A stretch of 17,853 bases of DNA, taken from the NCBI GenBank assembly GCA_905205975.1, contig CAJLFQ010000044.1:1-17853 (forward strand), read 5' to 3'. The notes beneath the pieces were generated by a model. That model was not told where the DNA came from and ran no database searches. It saw only the letters and a program-made list of their open reading frames with translations. Below, piece after piece: positions 1-7,659 of this stretch (positions are counted from its first letter, which is position 1; each line of letters begins with the position of its first letter). The DNA is from an uncultured Eubacteriales bacterium. GTDB lineage: Bacteria; Bacillota; Clostridia; Oscillospirales; QAMX01. The translations under genes were made by a program, and so were the position numbers.

Positions 1-19
1 CCATTTGACGGACAAAACC

Positions 20-50
20 ATATCCCCCGGCTGTATAAGCCGGGGGATAT
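20..50 (+). terminator. Intrinsic terminator-like hairpin of an upstream gene
   Basis: A perfect 12-bp stem (20-31 paired with 39-50, core CCCCCGGC/GCCGGGGG) encloses a 7-nt loop. The T run after it is short and interrupted (TTCCGTT), so termination strength is uncertain. It probably ends a gene lying left of the window and isolates the GNAT gene that follows. Confidence 0.7.
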
Positions 51-96
51 TTCCGTTGCACCGCCTGCAAAACAGCAGGAAAAGGAGGAATCAACC

Positions 97-621
97 ATGC
101 AGCTTGAAACCGAACGCCTCGTCCTGCGGGAACTGACATCGCTTGATTTTGACGCGCTGTATGCAGTTCTTGGTGATTCCGACATCATGCAGCACTACCC
201 GTATACATTTGACGAAACGCGTGTCCGGCGTTGGATTCAAAAAAACCAGGAACGCTATCATGTGTTTGGCTTTGGCCTTTGGGCAGTGGTGCTGAAGGAA
301 ACCGGCGAACTGATCGGCGACTGCGGCCTGACAATGCAGAACGTCGACGGCGTGATCCTGCCGGAAATCGGCTACCACATCGCAAAAGCGCATCAGCGCC
401 GCGGCTATGCGCGGGAAGCGGCACGGGCATGCCGCGACTGGGCGTTTCAATCCACGCCGTTCCAAATGCTGTTCTCATATATGAAACAGTCGAATACCGC
501 CTCCTCAGCGGTGGCAAAATCGAACGGTATGCGTTTCCTTGGAGAATTTCGGGATGAAGAAGGGGAGACCACGGTCGTCTATGGCATCACCCGTGCAGAA
601 TGGCAGCTGCTGAAAAAGTGA
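97..621 (+). CDS. GNAT-family N-acetyltransferase (RimJ/RimL-like)
   Basis: The product (174 aa) matches the Acetyltransf_3/RimJ-RimL type of GNAT enzyme, which moves an acetyl group from acetyl-CoA to an amine such as a protein N-terminus, amino acid or antibiotic. The start ETERLVLRELTSLDFDAL (residues 4-21) is the classic opening of this family. The acetyl-CoA pyrophosphate loop is at residues 100-106 (QRRGYAR), and the motif B asparagine lies in the NTASSAVAKSNGM segment (133-145). The length is normal for the family. An AAAGGAGG ribosome binding site lies 8 nt before the ATG. It stands alone between two terminators, so it is probably monocistronic, though no clear promoter is visible in the 96 nt before it. 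The substrate cannot be inferred. Confidence 0.9.
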   Translation: MQLETERLVLRELTSLDFDALYAVLGDSDIMQHYPYTFDETRVRRWIQKNQERYHVFGFGLWAVVLKETGELIGDCGLTMQNVDGVILPEIGYHIAKAHQRRGYAREAARACRDWAFQSTPFQMLFSYMKQSNTASSAVAKSNGMRFLGEFRDEEGETTVVYGITRAEWQLLKK

Positions 622-630
622 AGCCAAAGA

Positions 631-666
631 AAAAACAAGGCATGGAAAAATCCATGCCTTGTTTTT
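631..666. terminator. Bidirectional terminator between convergent genes
   Basis: A perfect 16-bp stem (631-646 with 651-666, core CAAGGCATGGA) has an AAAA loop. The A tract on the left side and T tract on the right side give a U-rich tail in either direction. It serves both the GNAT gene and the long minus-strand operon ending at 696. A smaller hairpin (679-695) lies just before it on the operon side. Confidence 0.9.
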
Positions 667-695
667 GTGTGTAAGACGTTCCGTGCGAAACGGAA

Positions 696-2687
696 TTATT
701 CCTCGTCGCCCTCTTCGAGCGCGGCGCGGACAGACAGGCTGACCTTTTCGTTCTCGTTGTTGATGTCGAGAATCTTCGCCTTGACGACATCGCCTTCTTT
801 GACGACGTCGGCCGGGCGGGCAATGCGGTGGTCGGCCAGCTGGGAGATGTGGATCAGACCGTCAACACCCGGGATGATTTCGGCAAATGCGCCGAACGGC
901 ATCAGCTTGACAATCTTGACGTCCACGACGTCGCCGATCTGGCAGGAAGAAGTGAACTTCGCCCACGGATTGTCGGCTTCGTTTTTCAGCGTCAGAGAAA
1001 TCTTCTTCTTGTCGCGATCCAGCGCGATCACGCGGGCTGTGACTTTGTCGCCGACGGAAACAGCTTCGGACGGGTGCTTGATGCGCGTCCAGCCGAGCTC
1101 GGTGATGTGAGCCATACCGTCTGCGCCGCCGATGTCGATGAATGCGCCGAACGAGGTCAGCGATTTCACGACGCCTTCGTAGACGTTGCCGACTTCGATG
1201 GTATCCCAAATCTTTTCAGCAGCGGCCTTGCGCAGGTCTTCGTTGGCATAGCGGATGGAACCGATGATGCGGCGTTTGGCGCGGTTGACTTCCGTGATGC
1301 GCAGGGTGACGTGCTTCTTGAGCATTTCGTTCAGGTCTGCATCTTTCGGCATACCGGTATGGGAAGCCGGAACAAAAACACGGACACCGTTCACGGAGAC
1401 GACGATGCCACCTTTGTTGATTTCAACGACAGTGCCTTCCAGCAGTGCTTTGTCGGCGCGGGCGGCGTCGATGCTTTCCCAGCCGCGGGCGGCGTCAATG
1501 CGCTTCTTCGACAGCGTAACGATTCCTTCGGAATCGTTGACCTTGGTGACGAAAACTTCGATTTCATCGCCGATGTGAACAATGTCTTCCGGTTTGGCGG
1601 AAGGATCGTCGCTCAGCTCGGAAACCGGGATAAAACCGGCCTGCTTGGTGCCGAGATCGACGTGAATATCCGTCGGAGTAATCTGGGTCACGATGCCGGT
1701 GACGCGTTGGCCGGTGTGCAGGGTCTTGATCGAACGATCGACCATTTCAGCAAAGGACTCTTCGGTTTCGGGGACCATGTCAACAGCTTCGTCGACGCCG
1801 TTTTCAATGATCTGCTTCTCTTCTGACATGTGGATGACCTCCTCAATTTTTACATCCGGCGTAGAAGCGCCGGCTGTTAATCCGATGGTACGGGGGTGGA
1901 TGACTCTGAGCAATTCTGCAATGGTGTTCAGCTCTTCCGCGCCGGAGAGCAAAAAAACATATGCGCAGCGTTTGGCACAGATGTCTGCCAACCGAGCCGT
2001 GTTGGCGCTTTTCCGGTCGCCGATGACAAGCATCACATCAACGGAACCGGCAAGCTCCGCCGCCTCGCGCTGACGCAAAGCGGTGGCACTACATATTGTA
2101 TCAAAAATCCGGAGGTTTGTACACTGGTTTTCGAGAATTCCAATGCTTTTTTTCCAGATTTCTTTGTCCGACGTTGTTTGAGCAACGATTGAACACGGTT
2201 TTTGCGCGTCAAACGCCGGACTATGCAGGTAAAGTTCAACTTCCTCAGGCGAGGAAAGGATGACAACGTCTGCTGCGCGGTCGGAAATCGCGATGGTTTC
2301 CGGGTGGTTGCGCTGACCGATGACAATGATGCGGCGGCCGGCGGCTGCTTCGGCAAAGACGATGTTGTGGATGCGGCGCACGCACGGGCAAGTGGTATCG
2401 ACAATGCGAACCTGTTTTTCTGCCAGCGCCGCATAAACGGCCTGGCATTCGCCGTGCGCACGAATGACCGCTGTGGTTCCGGCGGGAACCTCTTCGGCTG
2501 AGCCGACCGTATGAAGGCCGGCGGCCTCCAGAGATTCGACGACAGACGTGTTGTGAATGACGGTTCCGATGGCGTATGCCCCTTCTCTGGCAGCGGCTTC
2601 CGTCATTGCGATGGCGCGTGAAACGCCGAAGCAGAATCCGGCCGTTTTCGCAATGGAGAGACGGGCAGGACGGTTATGATCGGACAT
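696..2687 (-). CDS. ispH-rpsA: IspH (HMBPP reductase)-ribosomal protein S1 fusion
   Basis: A 663-aa fusion. Residues 8-286 are 4-hydroxy-3-methylbut-2-enyl diphosphate reductase, the last enzyme of the MEP isoprenoid pathway, which uses a 4Fe-4S cluster. Its three cluster cysteines are present at C19 (FCFGV), C100 (TTCPC) and C199 (DTICS), with active-site H45, H78, H128, E130, T171/T172, N229 and S275. Residues 325-654 hold four S1 RNA-binding domains at about 325-395, 415-480, 498-567 and 583-654, followed by an acidic tail. The bifunctional arrangement is known in Clostridia. The ATG overlaps the plsC end by 14 nt, implying coupled translation. It is the last gene of the operon and ends at a strong terminator. 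A second start with an excellent RBS lies at the domain junction and could make S1 alone. Identification of both halves is secure. Confidence 0.96.
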   Translation of the reverse strand: MSDHNRPARLSIAKTAGFCFGVSRAIAMTEAAAREGAYAIGTVIHNTSVVESLEAAGLHTVGSAEEVPAGTTAVIRAHGECQAVYAALAEKQVRIVDTTCPCVRRIHNIVFAEAAAGRRIIVIGQRNHPETIAISDRAADVVILSSPEEVELYLHSPAFDAQKPCSIVAQTTSDKEIWKKSIGILENQCTNLRIFDTICSATALRQREAAELAGSVDVMLVIGDRKSANTARLADICAKRCAYVFLLSGAEELNTIAELLRVIHPRTIGLTAGASTPDVKIEEVIHMSEEKQIIENGVDEAVDMVPETEESFAEMVDRSIKTLHTGQRVTGIVTQITPTDIHVDLGTKQAGFIPVSELSDDPSAKPEDIVHIGDEIEVFVTKVNDSEGIVTLSKKRIDAARGWESIDAARADKALLEGTVVEINKGGIVVSVNGVRVFVPASHTGMPKDADLNEMLKKHVTLRITEVNRAKRRIIGSIRYANEDLRKAAAEKIWDTIEVGNVYEGVVKSLTSFGAFIDIGGADGMAHITELGWTRIKHPSEAVSVGDKVTARVIALDRDKKKISLTLKNEADNPWAKFTSSCQIGDVVDVKIVKLMPFGAFAEIIPGVDGLIHISQLADHRIARPADVVKEGDVVKAKILDINNENEKVSLSVRAALEEGDEE
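1827..1844 (-). promoter_or_regulatory. Internal ribosome binding site and ATG for a separate S1 protein
   Basis: At the IspH/S1 junction the minus strand reads GAGGAGGT (1844-1837), then 7 nt, then ATG (1829-1827). This ATG is in frame and is Met287 of the fusion. Starting there would give a 377-aa protein containing all four S1 domains, close in size to stand-alone short S1 proteins of Bacillota. The match to the anti-Shine-Dalgarno sequence is better than at the fusion's own start. That it is used in the cell is an inference. Confidence 0.7.
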
Positions 2688-3258
2688 CTTTCAGCTCATA
2701 AACTTTCTTCAGGATCTCGTCGGCAGCCTGATGATAATCCTCATTGGAGGGCTTGCCCGCAGGCTTTTCCGGCCGGAAGGGTTTTCCAACGACGACGCGG
2801 ACGCGGTGAAACGGTTTCCGGCCGGGCGTAATATAAACCGGAACGACATCACAGCCGGAGCGGAGTGCAAACATTCCGGCACCGGCCTTTGCGCCGTCGG
2901 AGCTGTTGCGCGTTCCCTCCGGGAAAAGGACGAGACGCCCGCCGGAGGAAAGTGTTTTGAGCGATTCTTTGATGGCCATGATGTCGGCTTCTCCGCGTCG
3001 GACCGGAAATGCACCGAGCGCACGCAAAACAGCGCCGACCAGCTTGTTGTCAAACAACTCTGCTTTGGCCATGAACCGGGGATGCGGTTTGGTGCGCAGG
3101 CCAAGGGCAAGCGCCAGAAAAATCGGATCGGAAAGCCCTGTGTGGTTGGCGCACATCAGAAATGCGCCATCCGGCAGATTTTCCCGGCCGGTAATCTTGT
3201 AAAAATAGAGAACCTTGTAAATGAACATGAACAGCGCAACACTGAAGCAGTAAAACAT
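2674..3258 (-). CDS. plsC: 1-acyl-sn-glycerol-3-phosphate acyltransferase (PlsC family)
   Basis: The product (194 aa) acylates lysophosphatidic acid to phosphatidic acid at the inner membrane face, the second step of phospholipid synthesis. The catalytic HX4D box is at H39-D44 (NHTGLSDP), and the glycerol-phosphate binding motif FPEGTR is at 112-117. A hydrophobic N-terminal segment (about 2-20) fits a membrane anchor or re-entrant helix. The ATG lies 2 nt after the cmk stop, with an AAGGAG site inside the end of cmk, and its own end overlaps ispH-rpsA by 14 nt. The cmk-plsC-ispH/S1 order is a familiar clostridial arrangement. The family is short but normal in this group. Confidence 0.93.
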   Translation of the reverse strand: MFYCFSVALFMFIYKVLYFYKITGRENLPDGAFLMCANHTGLSDPIFLALALGLRTKPHPRFMAKAELFDNKLVGAVLRALGAFPVRRGEADIMAIKESLKTLSSGGRLVLFPEGTRNSSDGAKAGAGMFALRSGCDVVPVYITPGRKPFHRVRVVVGKPFRPEKPAGKPSNEDYHQAADEILKKVYELKDVRS

Positions 3259-3260
3259 GG

Positions 3261-3923
3261 TCAGATTCGCTCCTTGATGGTTTTGAGCAGTAAAGAAAGG
3301 CTTTCTTCGAACGAATTCCCGGTCGTATCAAGCAGGACGGCATCCGGACTCTGCACCAGCGGCGCAGCAGCACGCTCAGAGTCGCGGCGGTCCCGTTCAA
3401 CCAAATCACGGTAAACGGTTTCAAACACAGCCGGTTCACCGCGCGCCTGCAATTCCTCAAACCGGCGGCGGGCACGGTCTTCGGCAGAGGCTGTCAGAAA
3501 GATTTTGAGCTGCGCATGCGGCAGAACAACGGTGCCGATGTCGCGGCCGTCCATAACGACGTTGTTATCTGCTGCCAGCTGTCTTTGCGTATCCAGCAGA
3601 AATGCGCGGATCTGCGGCACGGCCGAAACGACAGACGCGTATGCAGAAACCTGTTCAGTTCGGATCAGAGCAGTCACATCCTCGCCGTTCAAAAAAACGT
3701 GCTGGCCGTCCGCTGCCGATTGCAGGGAGACGGTGATGGATGCAGGCAGCTTTGCAATGGACTGCGTATCGGTTGGCGCAATCCCTGCGCGAACGGCGGC
3801 CAACCCGACGGTGCGGTAGAGTGCGCCGGTGTCGATATAGAGAAACCCAAGCGCCGCCGCCGCCTTGCGGGAAAGCGTACTCTTTCCGGCGCCGCTGGGG
3901 CCGTCTATGGCAATGTTAATCAT
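3261..3923 (-). CDS. cmk: Cytidylate kinase
   Basis: Cmk (220 aa) phosphorylates CMP and dCMP to the diphosphates using ATP in the cytoplasm, feeding RNA, DNA and CDP-lipid synthesis. The P-loop GPSGAGKS is at residues 8-15. The CMP-binding segment IDTGALYR follows at about 30-37, and the conserved VMDGRDIGTVV segment lies near residue 122. Length is typical (E. coli about 227 aa). An AGAGG site lies upstream of the ATG. It follows the HutP-family gene by 36 nt and precedes plsC by 2 nt, so it sits inside the operon. Confidence 0.96.
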   Translation of the reverse strand: MINIAIDGPSGAGKSTLSRKAAAALGFLYIDTGALYRTVGLAAVRAGIAPTDTQSIAKLPASITVSLQSAADGQHVFLNGEDVTALIRTEQVSAYASVVSAVPQIRAFLLDTQRQLAADNNVVMDGRDIGTVVLPHAQLKIFLTASAEDRARRRFEELQARGEPAVFETVYRDLVERDRRDSERAAAPLVQSPDAVLLDTTGNSFEESLSLLLKTIKERI

Positions 3924-3959
3924 CCAAAAACCTCTTTTGCGTAATTCTGAGCAAAGCGG

Positions 3960-4385
3960 CTAAATTGCGCGGTGCCCGAGCCCGACGGCAACTTCGTTCA
4001 GGTGAAGCAGCCCAATGCCGAAAAACATGGCAACACTGACATGTTCCTCCTGACGGGCAATGGCGATTTTTCCACCGATGTTCAGCCCAATGGCTTTGTT
4101 CATAATCTGACTCAGCGCCTCGCGTGCAGCGCCGGCCACGGCGCCTTCTTCCAAATGCGTGGTGCCGATGACACCCTCGCGGCGTGCGGCTACAATGGCA
4201 CGCTCGATCATTTTGTTGATGGAGGGGATGAATTCACCGCCGAAGTTTGCCGCTGCGGTCTGAATTCCAAGCGCCTGCGCCTCGGCCCGAACACGCTGTT
4301 CATCTTCTACACCGGCGCTGACCGCAACGCGGAGCGCGGCGGCGGCAACGTTCCGGCTGCCAGAGCCAATATCACGTTCAGTCAC
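3960..4385 (-). CDS. HutP-family RNA-binding-type protein
   Basis: The most likely start is GTG at 4385, which overlaps the end of the upstream flavoprotein gene by 8 nt and has a CAGG-type site about 9 nt before it. The frame stays open further upstream only because it shadows that gene. The 141-aa product resembles HutP, the histidine- and Mg-dependent antiterminator of the B. subtilis hut operon, in length and layout. It has an ERAIVAARREG helix (61-71), then AGAAREAL (84-91), and a C-terminal strand pair VSVAMFFGIGLLH (116-128) ending VGLGHRAI. From memory, the B. subtilis Mg ligands H73 and H77 correspond to glycines here, so the ligand response may differ. No histidine-utilisation genes are nearby. 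Family assignment is fairly sure; the RNA target and role are unknown. Confidence 0.8.
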   Translation of the reverse strand: MTERDIGSGSRNVAAAALRVAVSAGVEDEQRVRAEAQALGIQTAAANFGGEFIPSINKMIERAIVAARREGVIGTTHLEEGAVAGAAREALSQIMNKAIGLNIGGKIAIARQEEHVSVAMFFGIGLLHLNEVAVGLGHRAI

Positions 4386-5655
4386 AGAAAAAACCTGCCG
4401 TTTCTTTTGTTGAATTCGTTTGTGTATAGGCGGCTGCCGCATTGCCTGCGGCATAGCCGGTTGAAAAAGCAATTTGAAGGTTAAACCCGCCGGTATACGC
4501 GTCCAGATCCAATACTTCACCGGCAAAAAAGAGACCATGTACAAGTTTGGAAGCCATCGTTTTCGGATCGACCTCATCCAGACAAACGCCGCCTGCAGTT
4601 ACAACAGCGGAATCAAATCCGCCGAGCGACAGCGGGGAAAAGGACAGCGATTTGATGACGCTGCAAAGCGCAGCACGCTGTGCTTTCGTTACAGCGTGCA
4701 CCGGTATGTCAGCCGGGATTCCGGCCTTTTCCAGCAGCGGGACACGCAGCACCGCGGGCAGCAGCGCATCCAAGGCGTTCTTGACAGCCTTGTTGCGTCG
4801 TTCATCGAAATCGCGCAGGATGCGCCGATCAAGCGTCTCCGCATCTAGGGCGGGCTTCAGATCAATCTCCAGAGCATAGTCAGCATGCGGGTCACGCATA
4901 TGTGCGCTGGCGCTTAAGACGACCGGACCAGAAACGCCGGTGTGCGTAAAGAGCAGCTCGCCAAAATCGGATTCAATCGAGCGGCCATCGGCAAGCAGGC
5001 GAACGCCGATATTTTTCAGCGTCAATCCGGCACAAGCGGGGCAGAGCGGATCCGGACAGTCCAGCCCAACGAGAGAGGGGCGAAGCGCCGTAATGTGGTG
5101 CCCACAGGATTCTGCGAATGCATACCCGTCGCCCGTGCTGCCGGTTGCCGGATAAGAGAGCCCGCCCGTTGCAACGATGACAGCGGCGCAGGGATAAGCG
5201 CGGTGGTCGGTGCAGACGCCCCGCATGGCGCCTTCCTGAACCGACAGCCGTGCGGCACGCTCCTGTACGACGTGAACGCCCAAATCGGACAGATTCTGAC
5301 GCATGGCCATCACGATGTCCGTTGCGCGGTCCGAAACCGGAAAGACGCGGTTCCCACGTTCTGTTTTCAGCGGAACACCCAGCGATTCAAAAAACTGCAT
5401 GGTATCCTGCGGGGAAAAGCGTGAGAATGCCGAATAGAGAAATTTGTGTCCGCCGGTGATATGCTTCAGAAGCTCAGCCGTGGAGCAGTCATTGGTGACG
5501 TTGCAGCGCCCTTTTCCGGTGATGGCCAGTTTGCGGCCGGGCAGCCGGTTTTTTTCACAGAGCAGAACCGTCGCGCCGCAGGCGGAAGCCTGCGCAGCGG
5601 CCATCATTCCGGCAGGGCCGCCGCCAATCACAATACAGTCATAAGATGCTGTCAA
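4378..5655 (-). CDS. BaiN/HI0933-family NAD(P)/FAD-dependent oxidoreductase
   Basis: The 425-aa product is a flavoprotein of the HI0933/YhiN/BaiN family. The N-terminal Rossmann FAD-binding motif GGGPAGM is at 11-17. The family-specific GRKLAITGKGRCNVTN segment follows at about 40-55, and a C-terminal FAGEVLDLDAYTGGFNLQ segment (near 375-392) closes the FAD site. BaiN is linked to bile-acid 7-dehydroxylation in Clostridium scindens, but most members, present in nearly all Clostridia beside cmk, have no proven substrate, so no bile-acid role should be assumed. The start is TTG at 5655, preceded by GGAGG with an 11-nt gap. It lies 25 nt after the solute-binding protein gene and overlaps the HutP-family gene by 8 nt. 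Confidence 0.9.
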   Translation of the reverse strand: MTASYDCIVIGGGPAGMMAAAQASACGATVLLCEKNRLPGRKLAITGKGRCNVTNDCSTAELLKHITGGHKFLYSAFSRFSPQDTMQFFESLGVPLKTERGNRVFPVSDRATDIVMAMRQNLSDLGVHVVQERAARLSVQEGAMRGVCTDHRAYPCAAVIVATGGLSYPATGSTGDGYAFAESCGHHITALRPSLVGLDCPDPLCPACAGLTLKNIGVRLLADGRSIESDFGELLFTHTGVSGPVVLSASAHMRDPHADYALEIDLKPALDAETLDRRILRDFDERRNKAVKNALDALLPAVLRVPLLEKAGIPADIPVHAVTKAQRAALCSVIKSLSFSPLSLGGFDSAVVTAGGVCLDEVDPKTMASKLVHGLFFAGEVLDLDAYTGGFNLQIAFSTGYAAGNAAAAYTQTNSTKETAGFFCD

Positions 5656-5680
5656 CAGATGTCAATCCTCCGTGGTGCCG

Positions 5681-7114
5681 CTATCGCCGATTGAGCGGCG
5701 AAACGTCCGGCGCTTTTGTCAGAAGCGGAAAAGCATATGCGGCGTCTGCCAGAATTTCCTCGGGAGAACGGTCTCCTTCCAGCAGCGGCGCATAGATGGA
5801 ATCATTGAAAAATGCGCGGAATCGAATGTCGAATTCATCTGCCGTGACCGTCAGGGCAGGCAGCAGATAATGCTCGATGATCCGTGCGGCGTCGGCATTC
5901 AGCTTGGTCTGACGGATAAAGGCAGAAATCCAGTCGCCGCCCAGCAGCTTGGCCAGCGCGTTAAAAAGTGTGACGTTGCTGAGCAGACTGGCATTGTTTG
6001 CGGGAAAAGCATATCCCTCGTATCCGGTGATGGGGGTCCGGCGGGCAGAAGAGCCGACCGGAACCGGCATCAGCATGACAGCTTCAGAGTCGGTCAGGCT
6101 GGCATTGGCCAGTACGGTGTTGGAATCCGTCCAGAGAAAGAGCAGTTTGCCGTTTGCAAAGAGGTTCTGCGCATCTGCGCCGGTTCCGGCATATGCAGCG
6201 GGCGCAGAGGCCAGTGTATACAGCTCAGTGCAAGCGTTCCGGGAAACATCTTCCCGCAGCTCACAGCGCCATGTATTTTCCGGGCGCGCAACATAGCGGC
6301 CGCCCAAAGACAAGTATGCAGAAAGAGGGGAAACAAACGCCGTGCCAAAGGTATCCGGCAAGATCGAAGCCGCGGCGTTGGAGAGCCTGATGTATTCCGA
6401 AAGCGTCCATTTCCCGGTTTCCAGGAGGTTGTAGAGGTTGCCGGCACCGAGGCGCTCCAGCAGCGTGGTGTTGCAGAGCAGCATCTGACCGAAAGCGGGA
6501 ATGGTATACGCAGAGGCGATCTGCACAGCCCATTGCTTGCCGTCATAACGGGTCATGGCGGAAGCCTCCGTCCAAAAGAGGGCTTTATCATTGCAGTTCA
6601 GCCCGGCATTCAAAAGGGCCGGGTCATCGACGGCATACAGCGCCTTGGCGGCCGACAGAGCAGGAATTTCATTCATCCGGATGCCCAGCACATCCGCTGC
6701 ATACGTCCCCGCAGCCGCTGCGGCAATGCAGTCGGAAAGCGAAGGTGCATATCCGATATCGATGACGGCATGGTACCGGGTGCGAAGCTTGTCATAGACG
6801 GCAAGCAGCTGACGGTCGGTCTCCGTGCCGTCTGCTTTTGGGAGCAGCTTGTCAGCCCAAGGGACGCGAATGGTCCAGACGAAGCCGCTCAGATCGACGG
6901 CGGGCTCGGTCCATTCGGAAGGTTCCAGCGCAGCAGTGGGCAGGGCGGGCGGCGTTGTTTCGCTTGTCGTGGCGGATGTTGCGGAGATATGCGCGTCTAA
7001 CGGTTTCATAGAACATGCAGAACACGCCAGCAGGCATACCGTCAGAACTGCTGCGGCATAACGTTTCCAACCGGCGCTTTGAGCGGTTTTCCGGGGCGCG
7101 ATTTGCTGCGGCAT
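5681..7114 (-). CDS. Extracellular solute-binding lipoprotein (ABC transporter type)
   Basis: The 477-aa product starts at ATG 7114, with an ideal GGAGGG site 9 nt upstream; an earlier ATG at 7192 lies upstream of the promoter and is rejected. The N-terminus has positive charges and a hydrophobic stretch ending in a lipobox (LLAC, Cys31, with Cys34 nearby), then a Thr/Ser/Pro/Ala-rich linker to about residue 65. The remainder has the look of a family 1 extracellular solute-binding protein, with Trp/Tyr-rich segments such as TGKWTLSEYIRLSNAA and the late PITGYEGYAFPANN segment. No permease or ATPase genes are adjacent, so it may be an orphan receptor or use a transporter encoded elsewhere. It heads the operon containing cmk, plsC and ispH-rpsA. 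The ligand is unknown, though this fold most often binds sugars. Confidence 0.8.
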   Translation of the reverse strand: MPQQIAPRKTAQSAGWKRYAAAVLTVCLLACSACSMKPLDAHISATSATTSETTPPALPTAALEPSEWTEPAVDLSGFVWTIRVPWADKLLPKADGTETDRQLLAVYDKLRTRYHAVIDIGYAPSLSDCIAAAAAGTYAADVLGIRMNEIPALSAAKALYAVDDPALLNAGLNCNDKALFWTEASAMTRYDGKQWAVQIASAYTIPAFGQMLLCNTTLLERLGAGNLYNLLETGKWTLSEYIRLSNAAASILPDTFGTAFVSPLSAYLSLGGRYVARPENTWRCELREDVSRNACTELYTLASAPAAYAGTGADAQNLFANGKLLFLWTDSNTVLANASLTDSEAVMLMPVPVGSSARRTPITGYEGYAFPANNASLLSNVTLFNALAKLLGGDWISAFIRQTKLNADAARIIEHYLLPALTVTADEFDIRFRAFFNDSIYAPLLEGDRSPEEILADAAYAFPLLTKAPDVSPLNRR

Positions 7115-7145
7115 GACTGATCCCTCCTGCACGTCTATGCCTACT

Positions 7146-7174
7146 ATTATACAACAAATTGCCGCGAAATTCAA
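7146..7174 (-). promoter_or_regulatory. SigA-type promoter of the main operon
   Basis: On the minus strand TTGAAT (7174-7169) and a perfect TATAAT (7151-7146) are separated by 17 nt. Transcription would begin near 7139, leaving a leader of about 25 nt before the lipoprotein ATG. It is the only clear promoter in front of the gene block down to 696. Confidence 0.85.
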
Positions 7175-7201
7175 CAGGAAATTCTGGCGCATGCACCGGT
7201 T

Positions 7202-7495
7202 TCAAAACACACGGCTATGGTTTTGTATGCGTTCGTTTTCCACGCACAGAAGGACAGGCAAATCGACCAGAATGACATCCAGCCCAATCAGACGGATGTT
7301 TTCCCAGCTGATTTCGACGCCCTCTTCACGACCGAAGAACCCAAAAAAACGCGGTCTTCCCGGCAGCATCAGCCGAAGGATCCGGCCGTGATCGGCGTCC
7401 ATTTCCATGTCGCAGATCCGTCCGAGATTTTTGCCGTCCCGCACGTTGATGACATCTTTTGTCTGAAGCTCGCTGAGCCGGAAGCATTCGTTCAC
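7202..7495 (-). CDS. YlmC/YmxH-family PRC-barrel protein
   Basis: The 97-aa product reads from a GTG at 7495 with AAAGGGG 7 nt upstream; an ATG 24 nt earlier lacks a site and is less likely. It resembles the YlmC/YmxH family of spore-forming Bacillota. It opens with CFRLSELQTKDVINVRDGKN (residues 3-22), followed by an acidic MEMDADHGRI strand, the GFFGREE loop and EISWENIRLIGLDVILVD, the usual PRC-barrel ending. Members are small soluble proteins linked to sporulation by expression and phyletic pattern, with no known activity. The gene precedes the solute-binding lipoprotein by 87 nt, which hold that gene's promoter. A SigE/SigK-type promoter was sought upstream but not convincingly found. 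Confidence 0.8.
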   Translation of the reverse strand: MNECFRLSELQTKDVINVRDGKNLGRICDMEMDADHGRILRLMLPGRPRFFGFFGREEGVEISWENIRLIGLDVILVDLPVLLCVENERIQNHSRVF

Positions 7496-7564
7496 AAAAA
7501 AGCCCCTTTCCGGCGGCAAAAGTCAGAAACCGCCGCTTTATTGTATGCACATATCATGGCCTGC

Positions 7565-7593
7565 TTGCATTTTCAGAGGCAATCCGTTATACT
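7565..7593 (+). promoter_or_regulatory. SigA-type promoter for the unknown membrane protein
   Basis: TTGCAT (7565-7570), a 17-nt spacer and TATACT (7588-7593) lie about 65 nt before the ATG. The region is shared with the divergent YlmC-like gene. Confidence 0.7.
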
Positions 7594-7659
7594 ATACTGT
7601 ACATACAGCAGCCGGCTGGCCTTTAACGAGGTATTTTCGCTGCACGGGAGGATATGGAC

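Noticed and set aside
828..1826. Plus-strand 332-codon open frame inside the S1 region
   Set aside because: It is antisense to the well-supported S1 domains, has no ribosome binding site, and the protein is low in recognisable content. It is a shadow of a high-GC coding region.
4386..4577. N-terminal extension of the HutP-family protein to ATG 4577
   Set aside because: The extra 64 codons overlap the end of the flavoprotein gene in another frame, and similarity to HutP begins only after the GTG at 4385.
5672..7000. Plus-strand 442-codon open frame opposite the solute-binding lipoprotein
   Set aside because: The minus-strand gene has a promoter, RBS and lipobox; the plus frame has none and is rich in Arg/Gly/Gln as antisense shadows are.
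7496..7560. Sporulation-type (SigE/SigK) promoter before the YlmC-like gene
   Set aside because: A CATACAATA element is present on the minus strand but no matching -35 element stands at the right distance, so the call is not supported.
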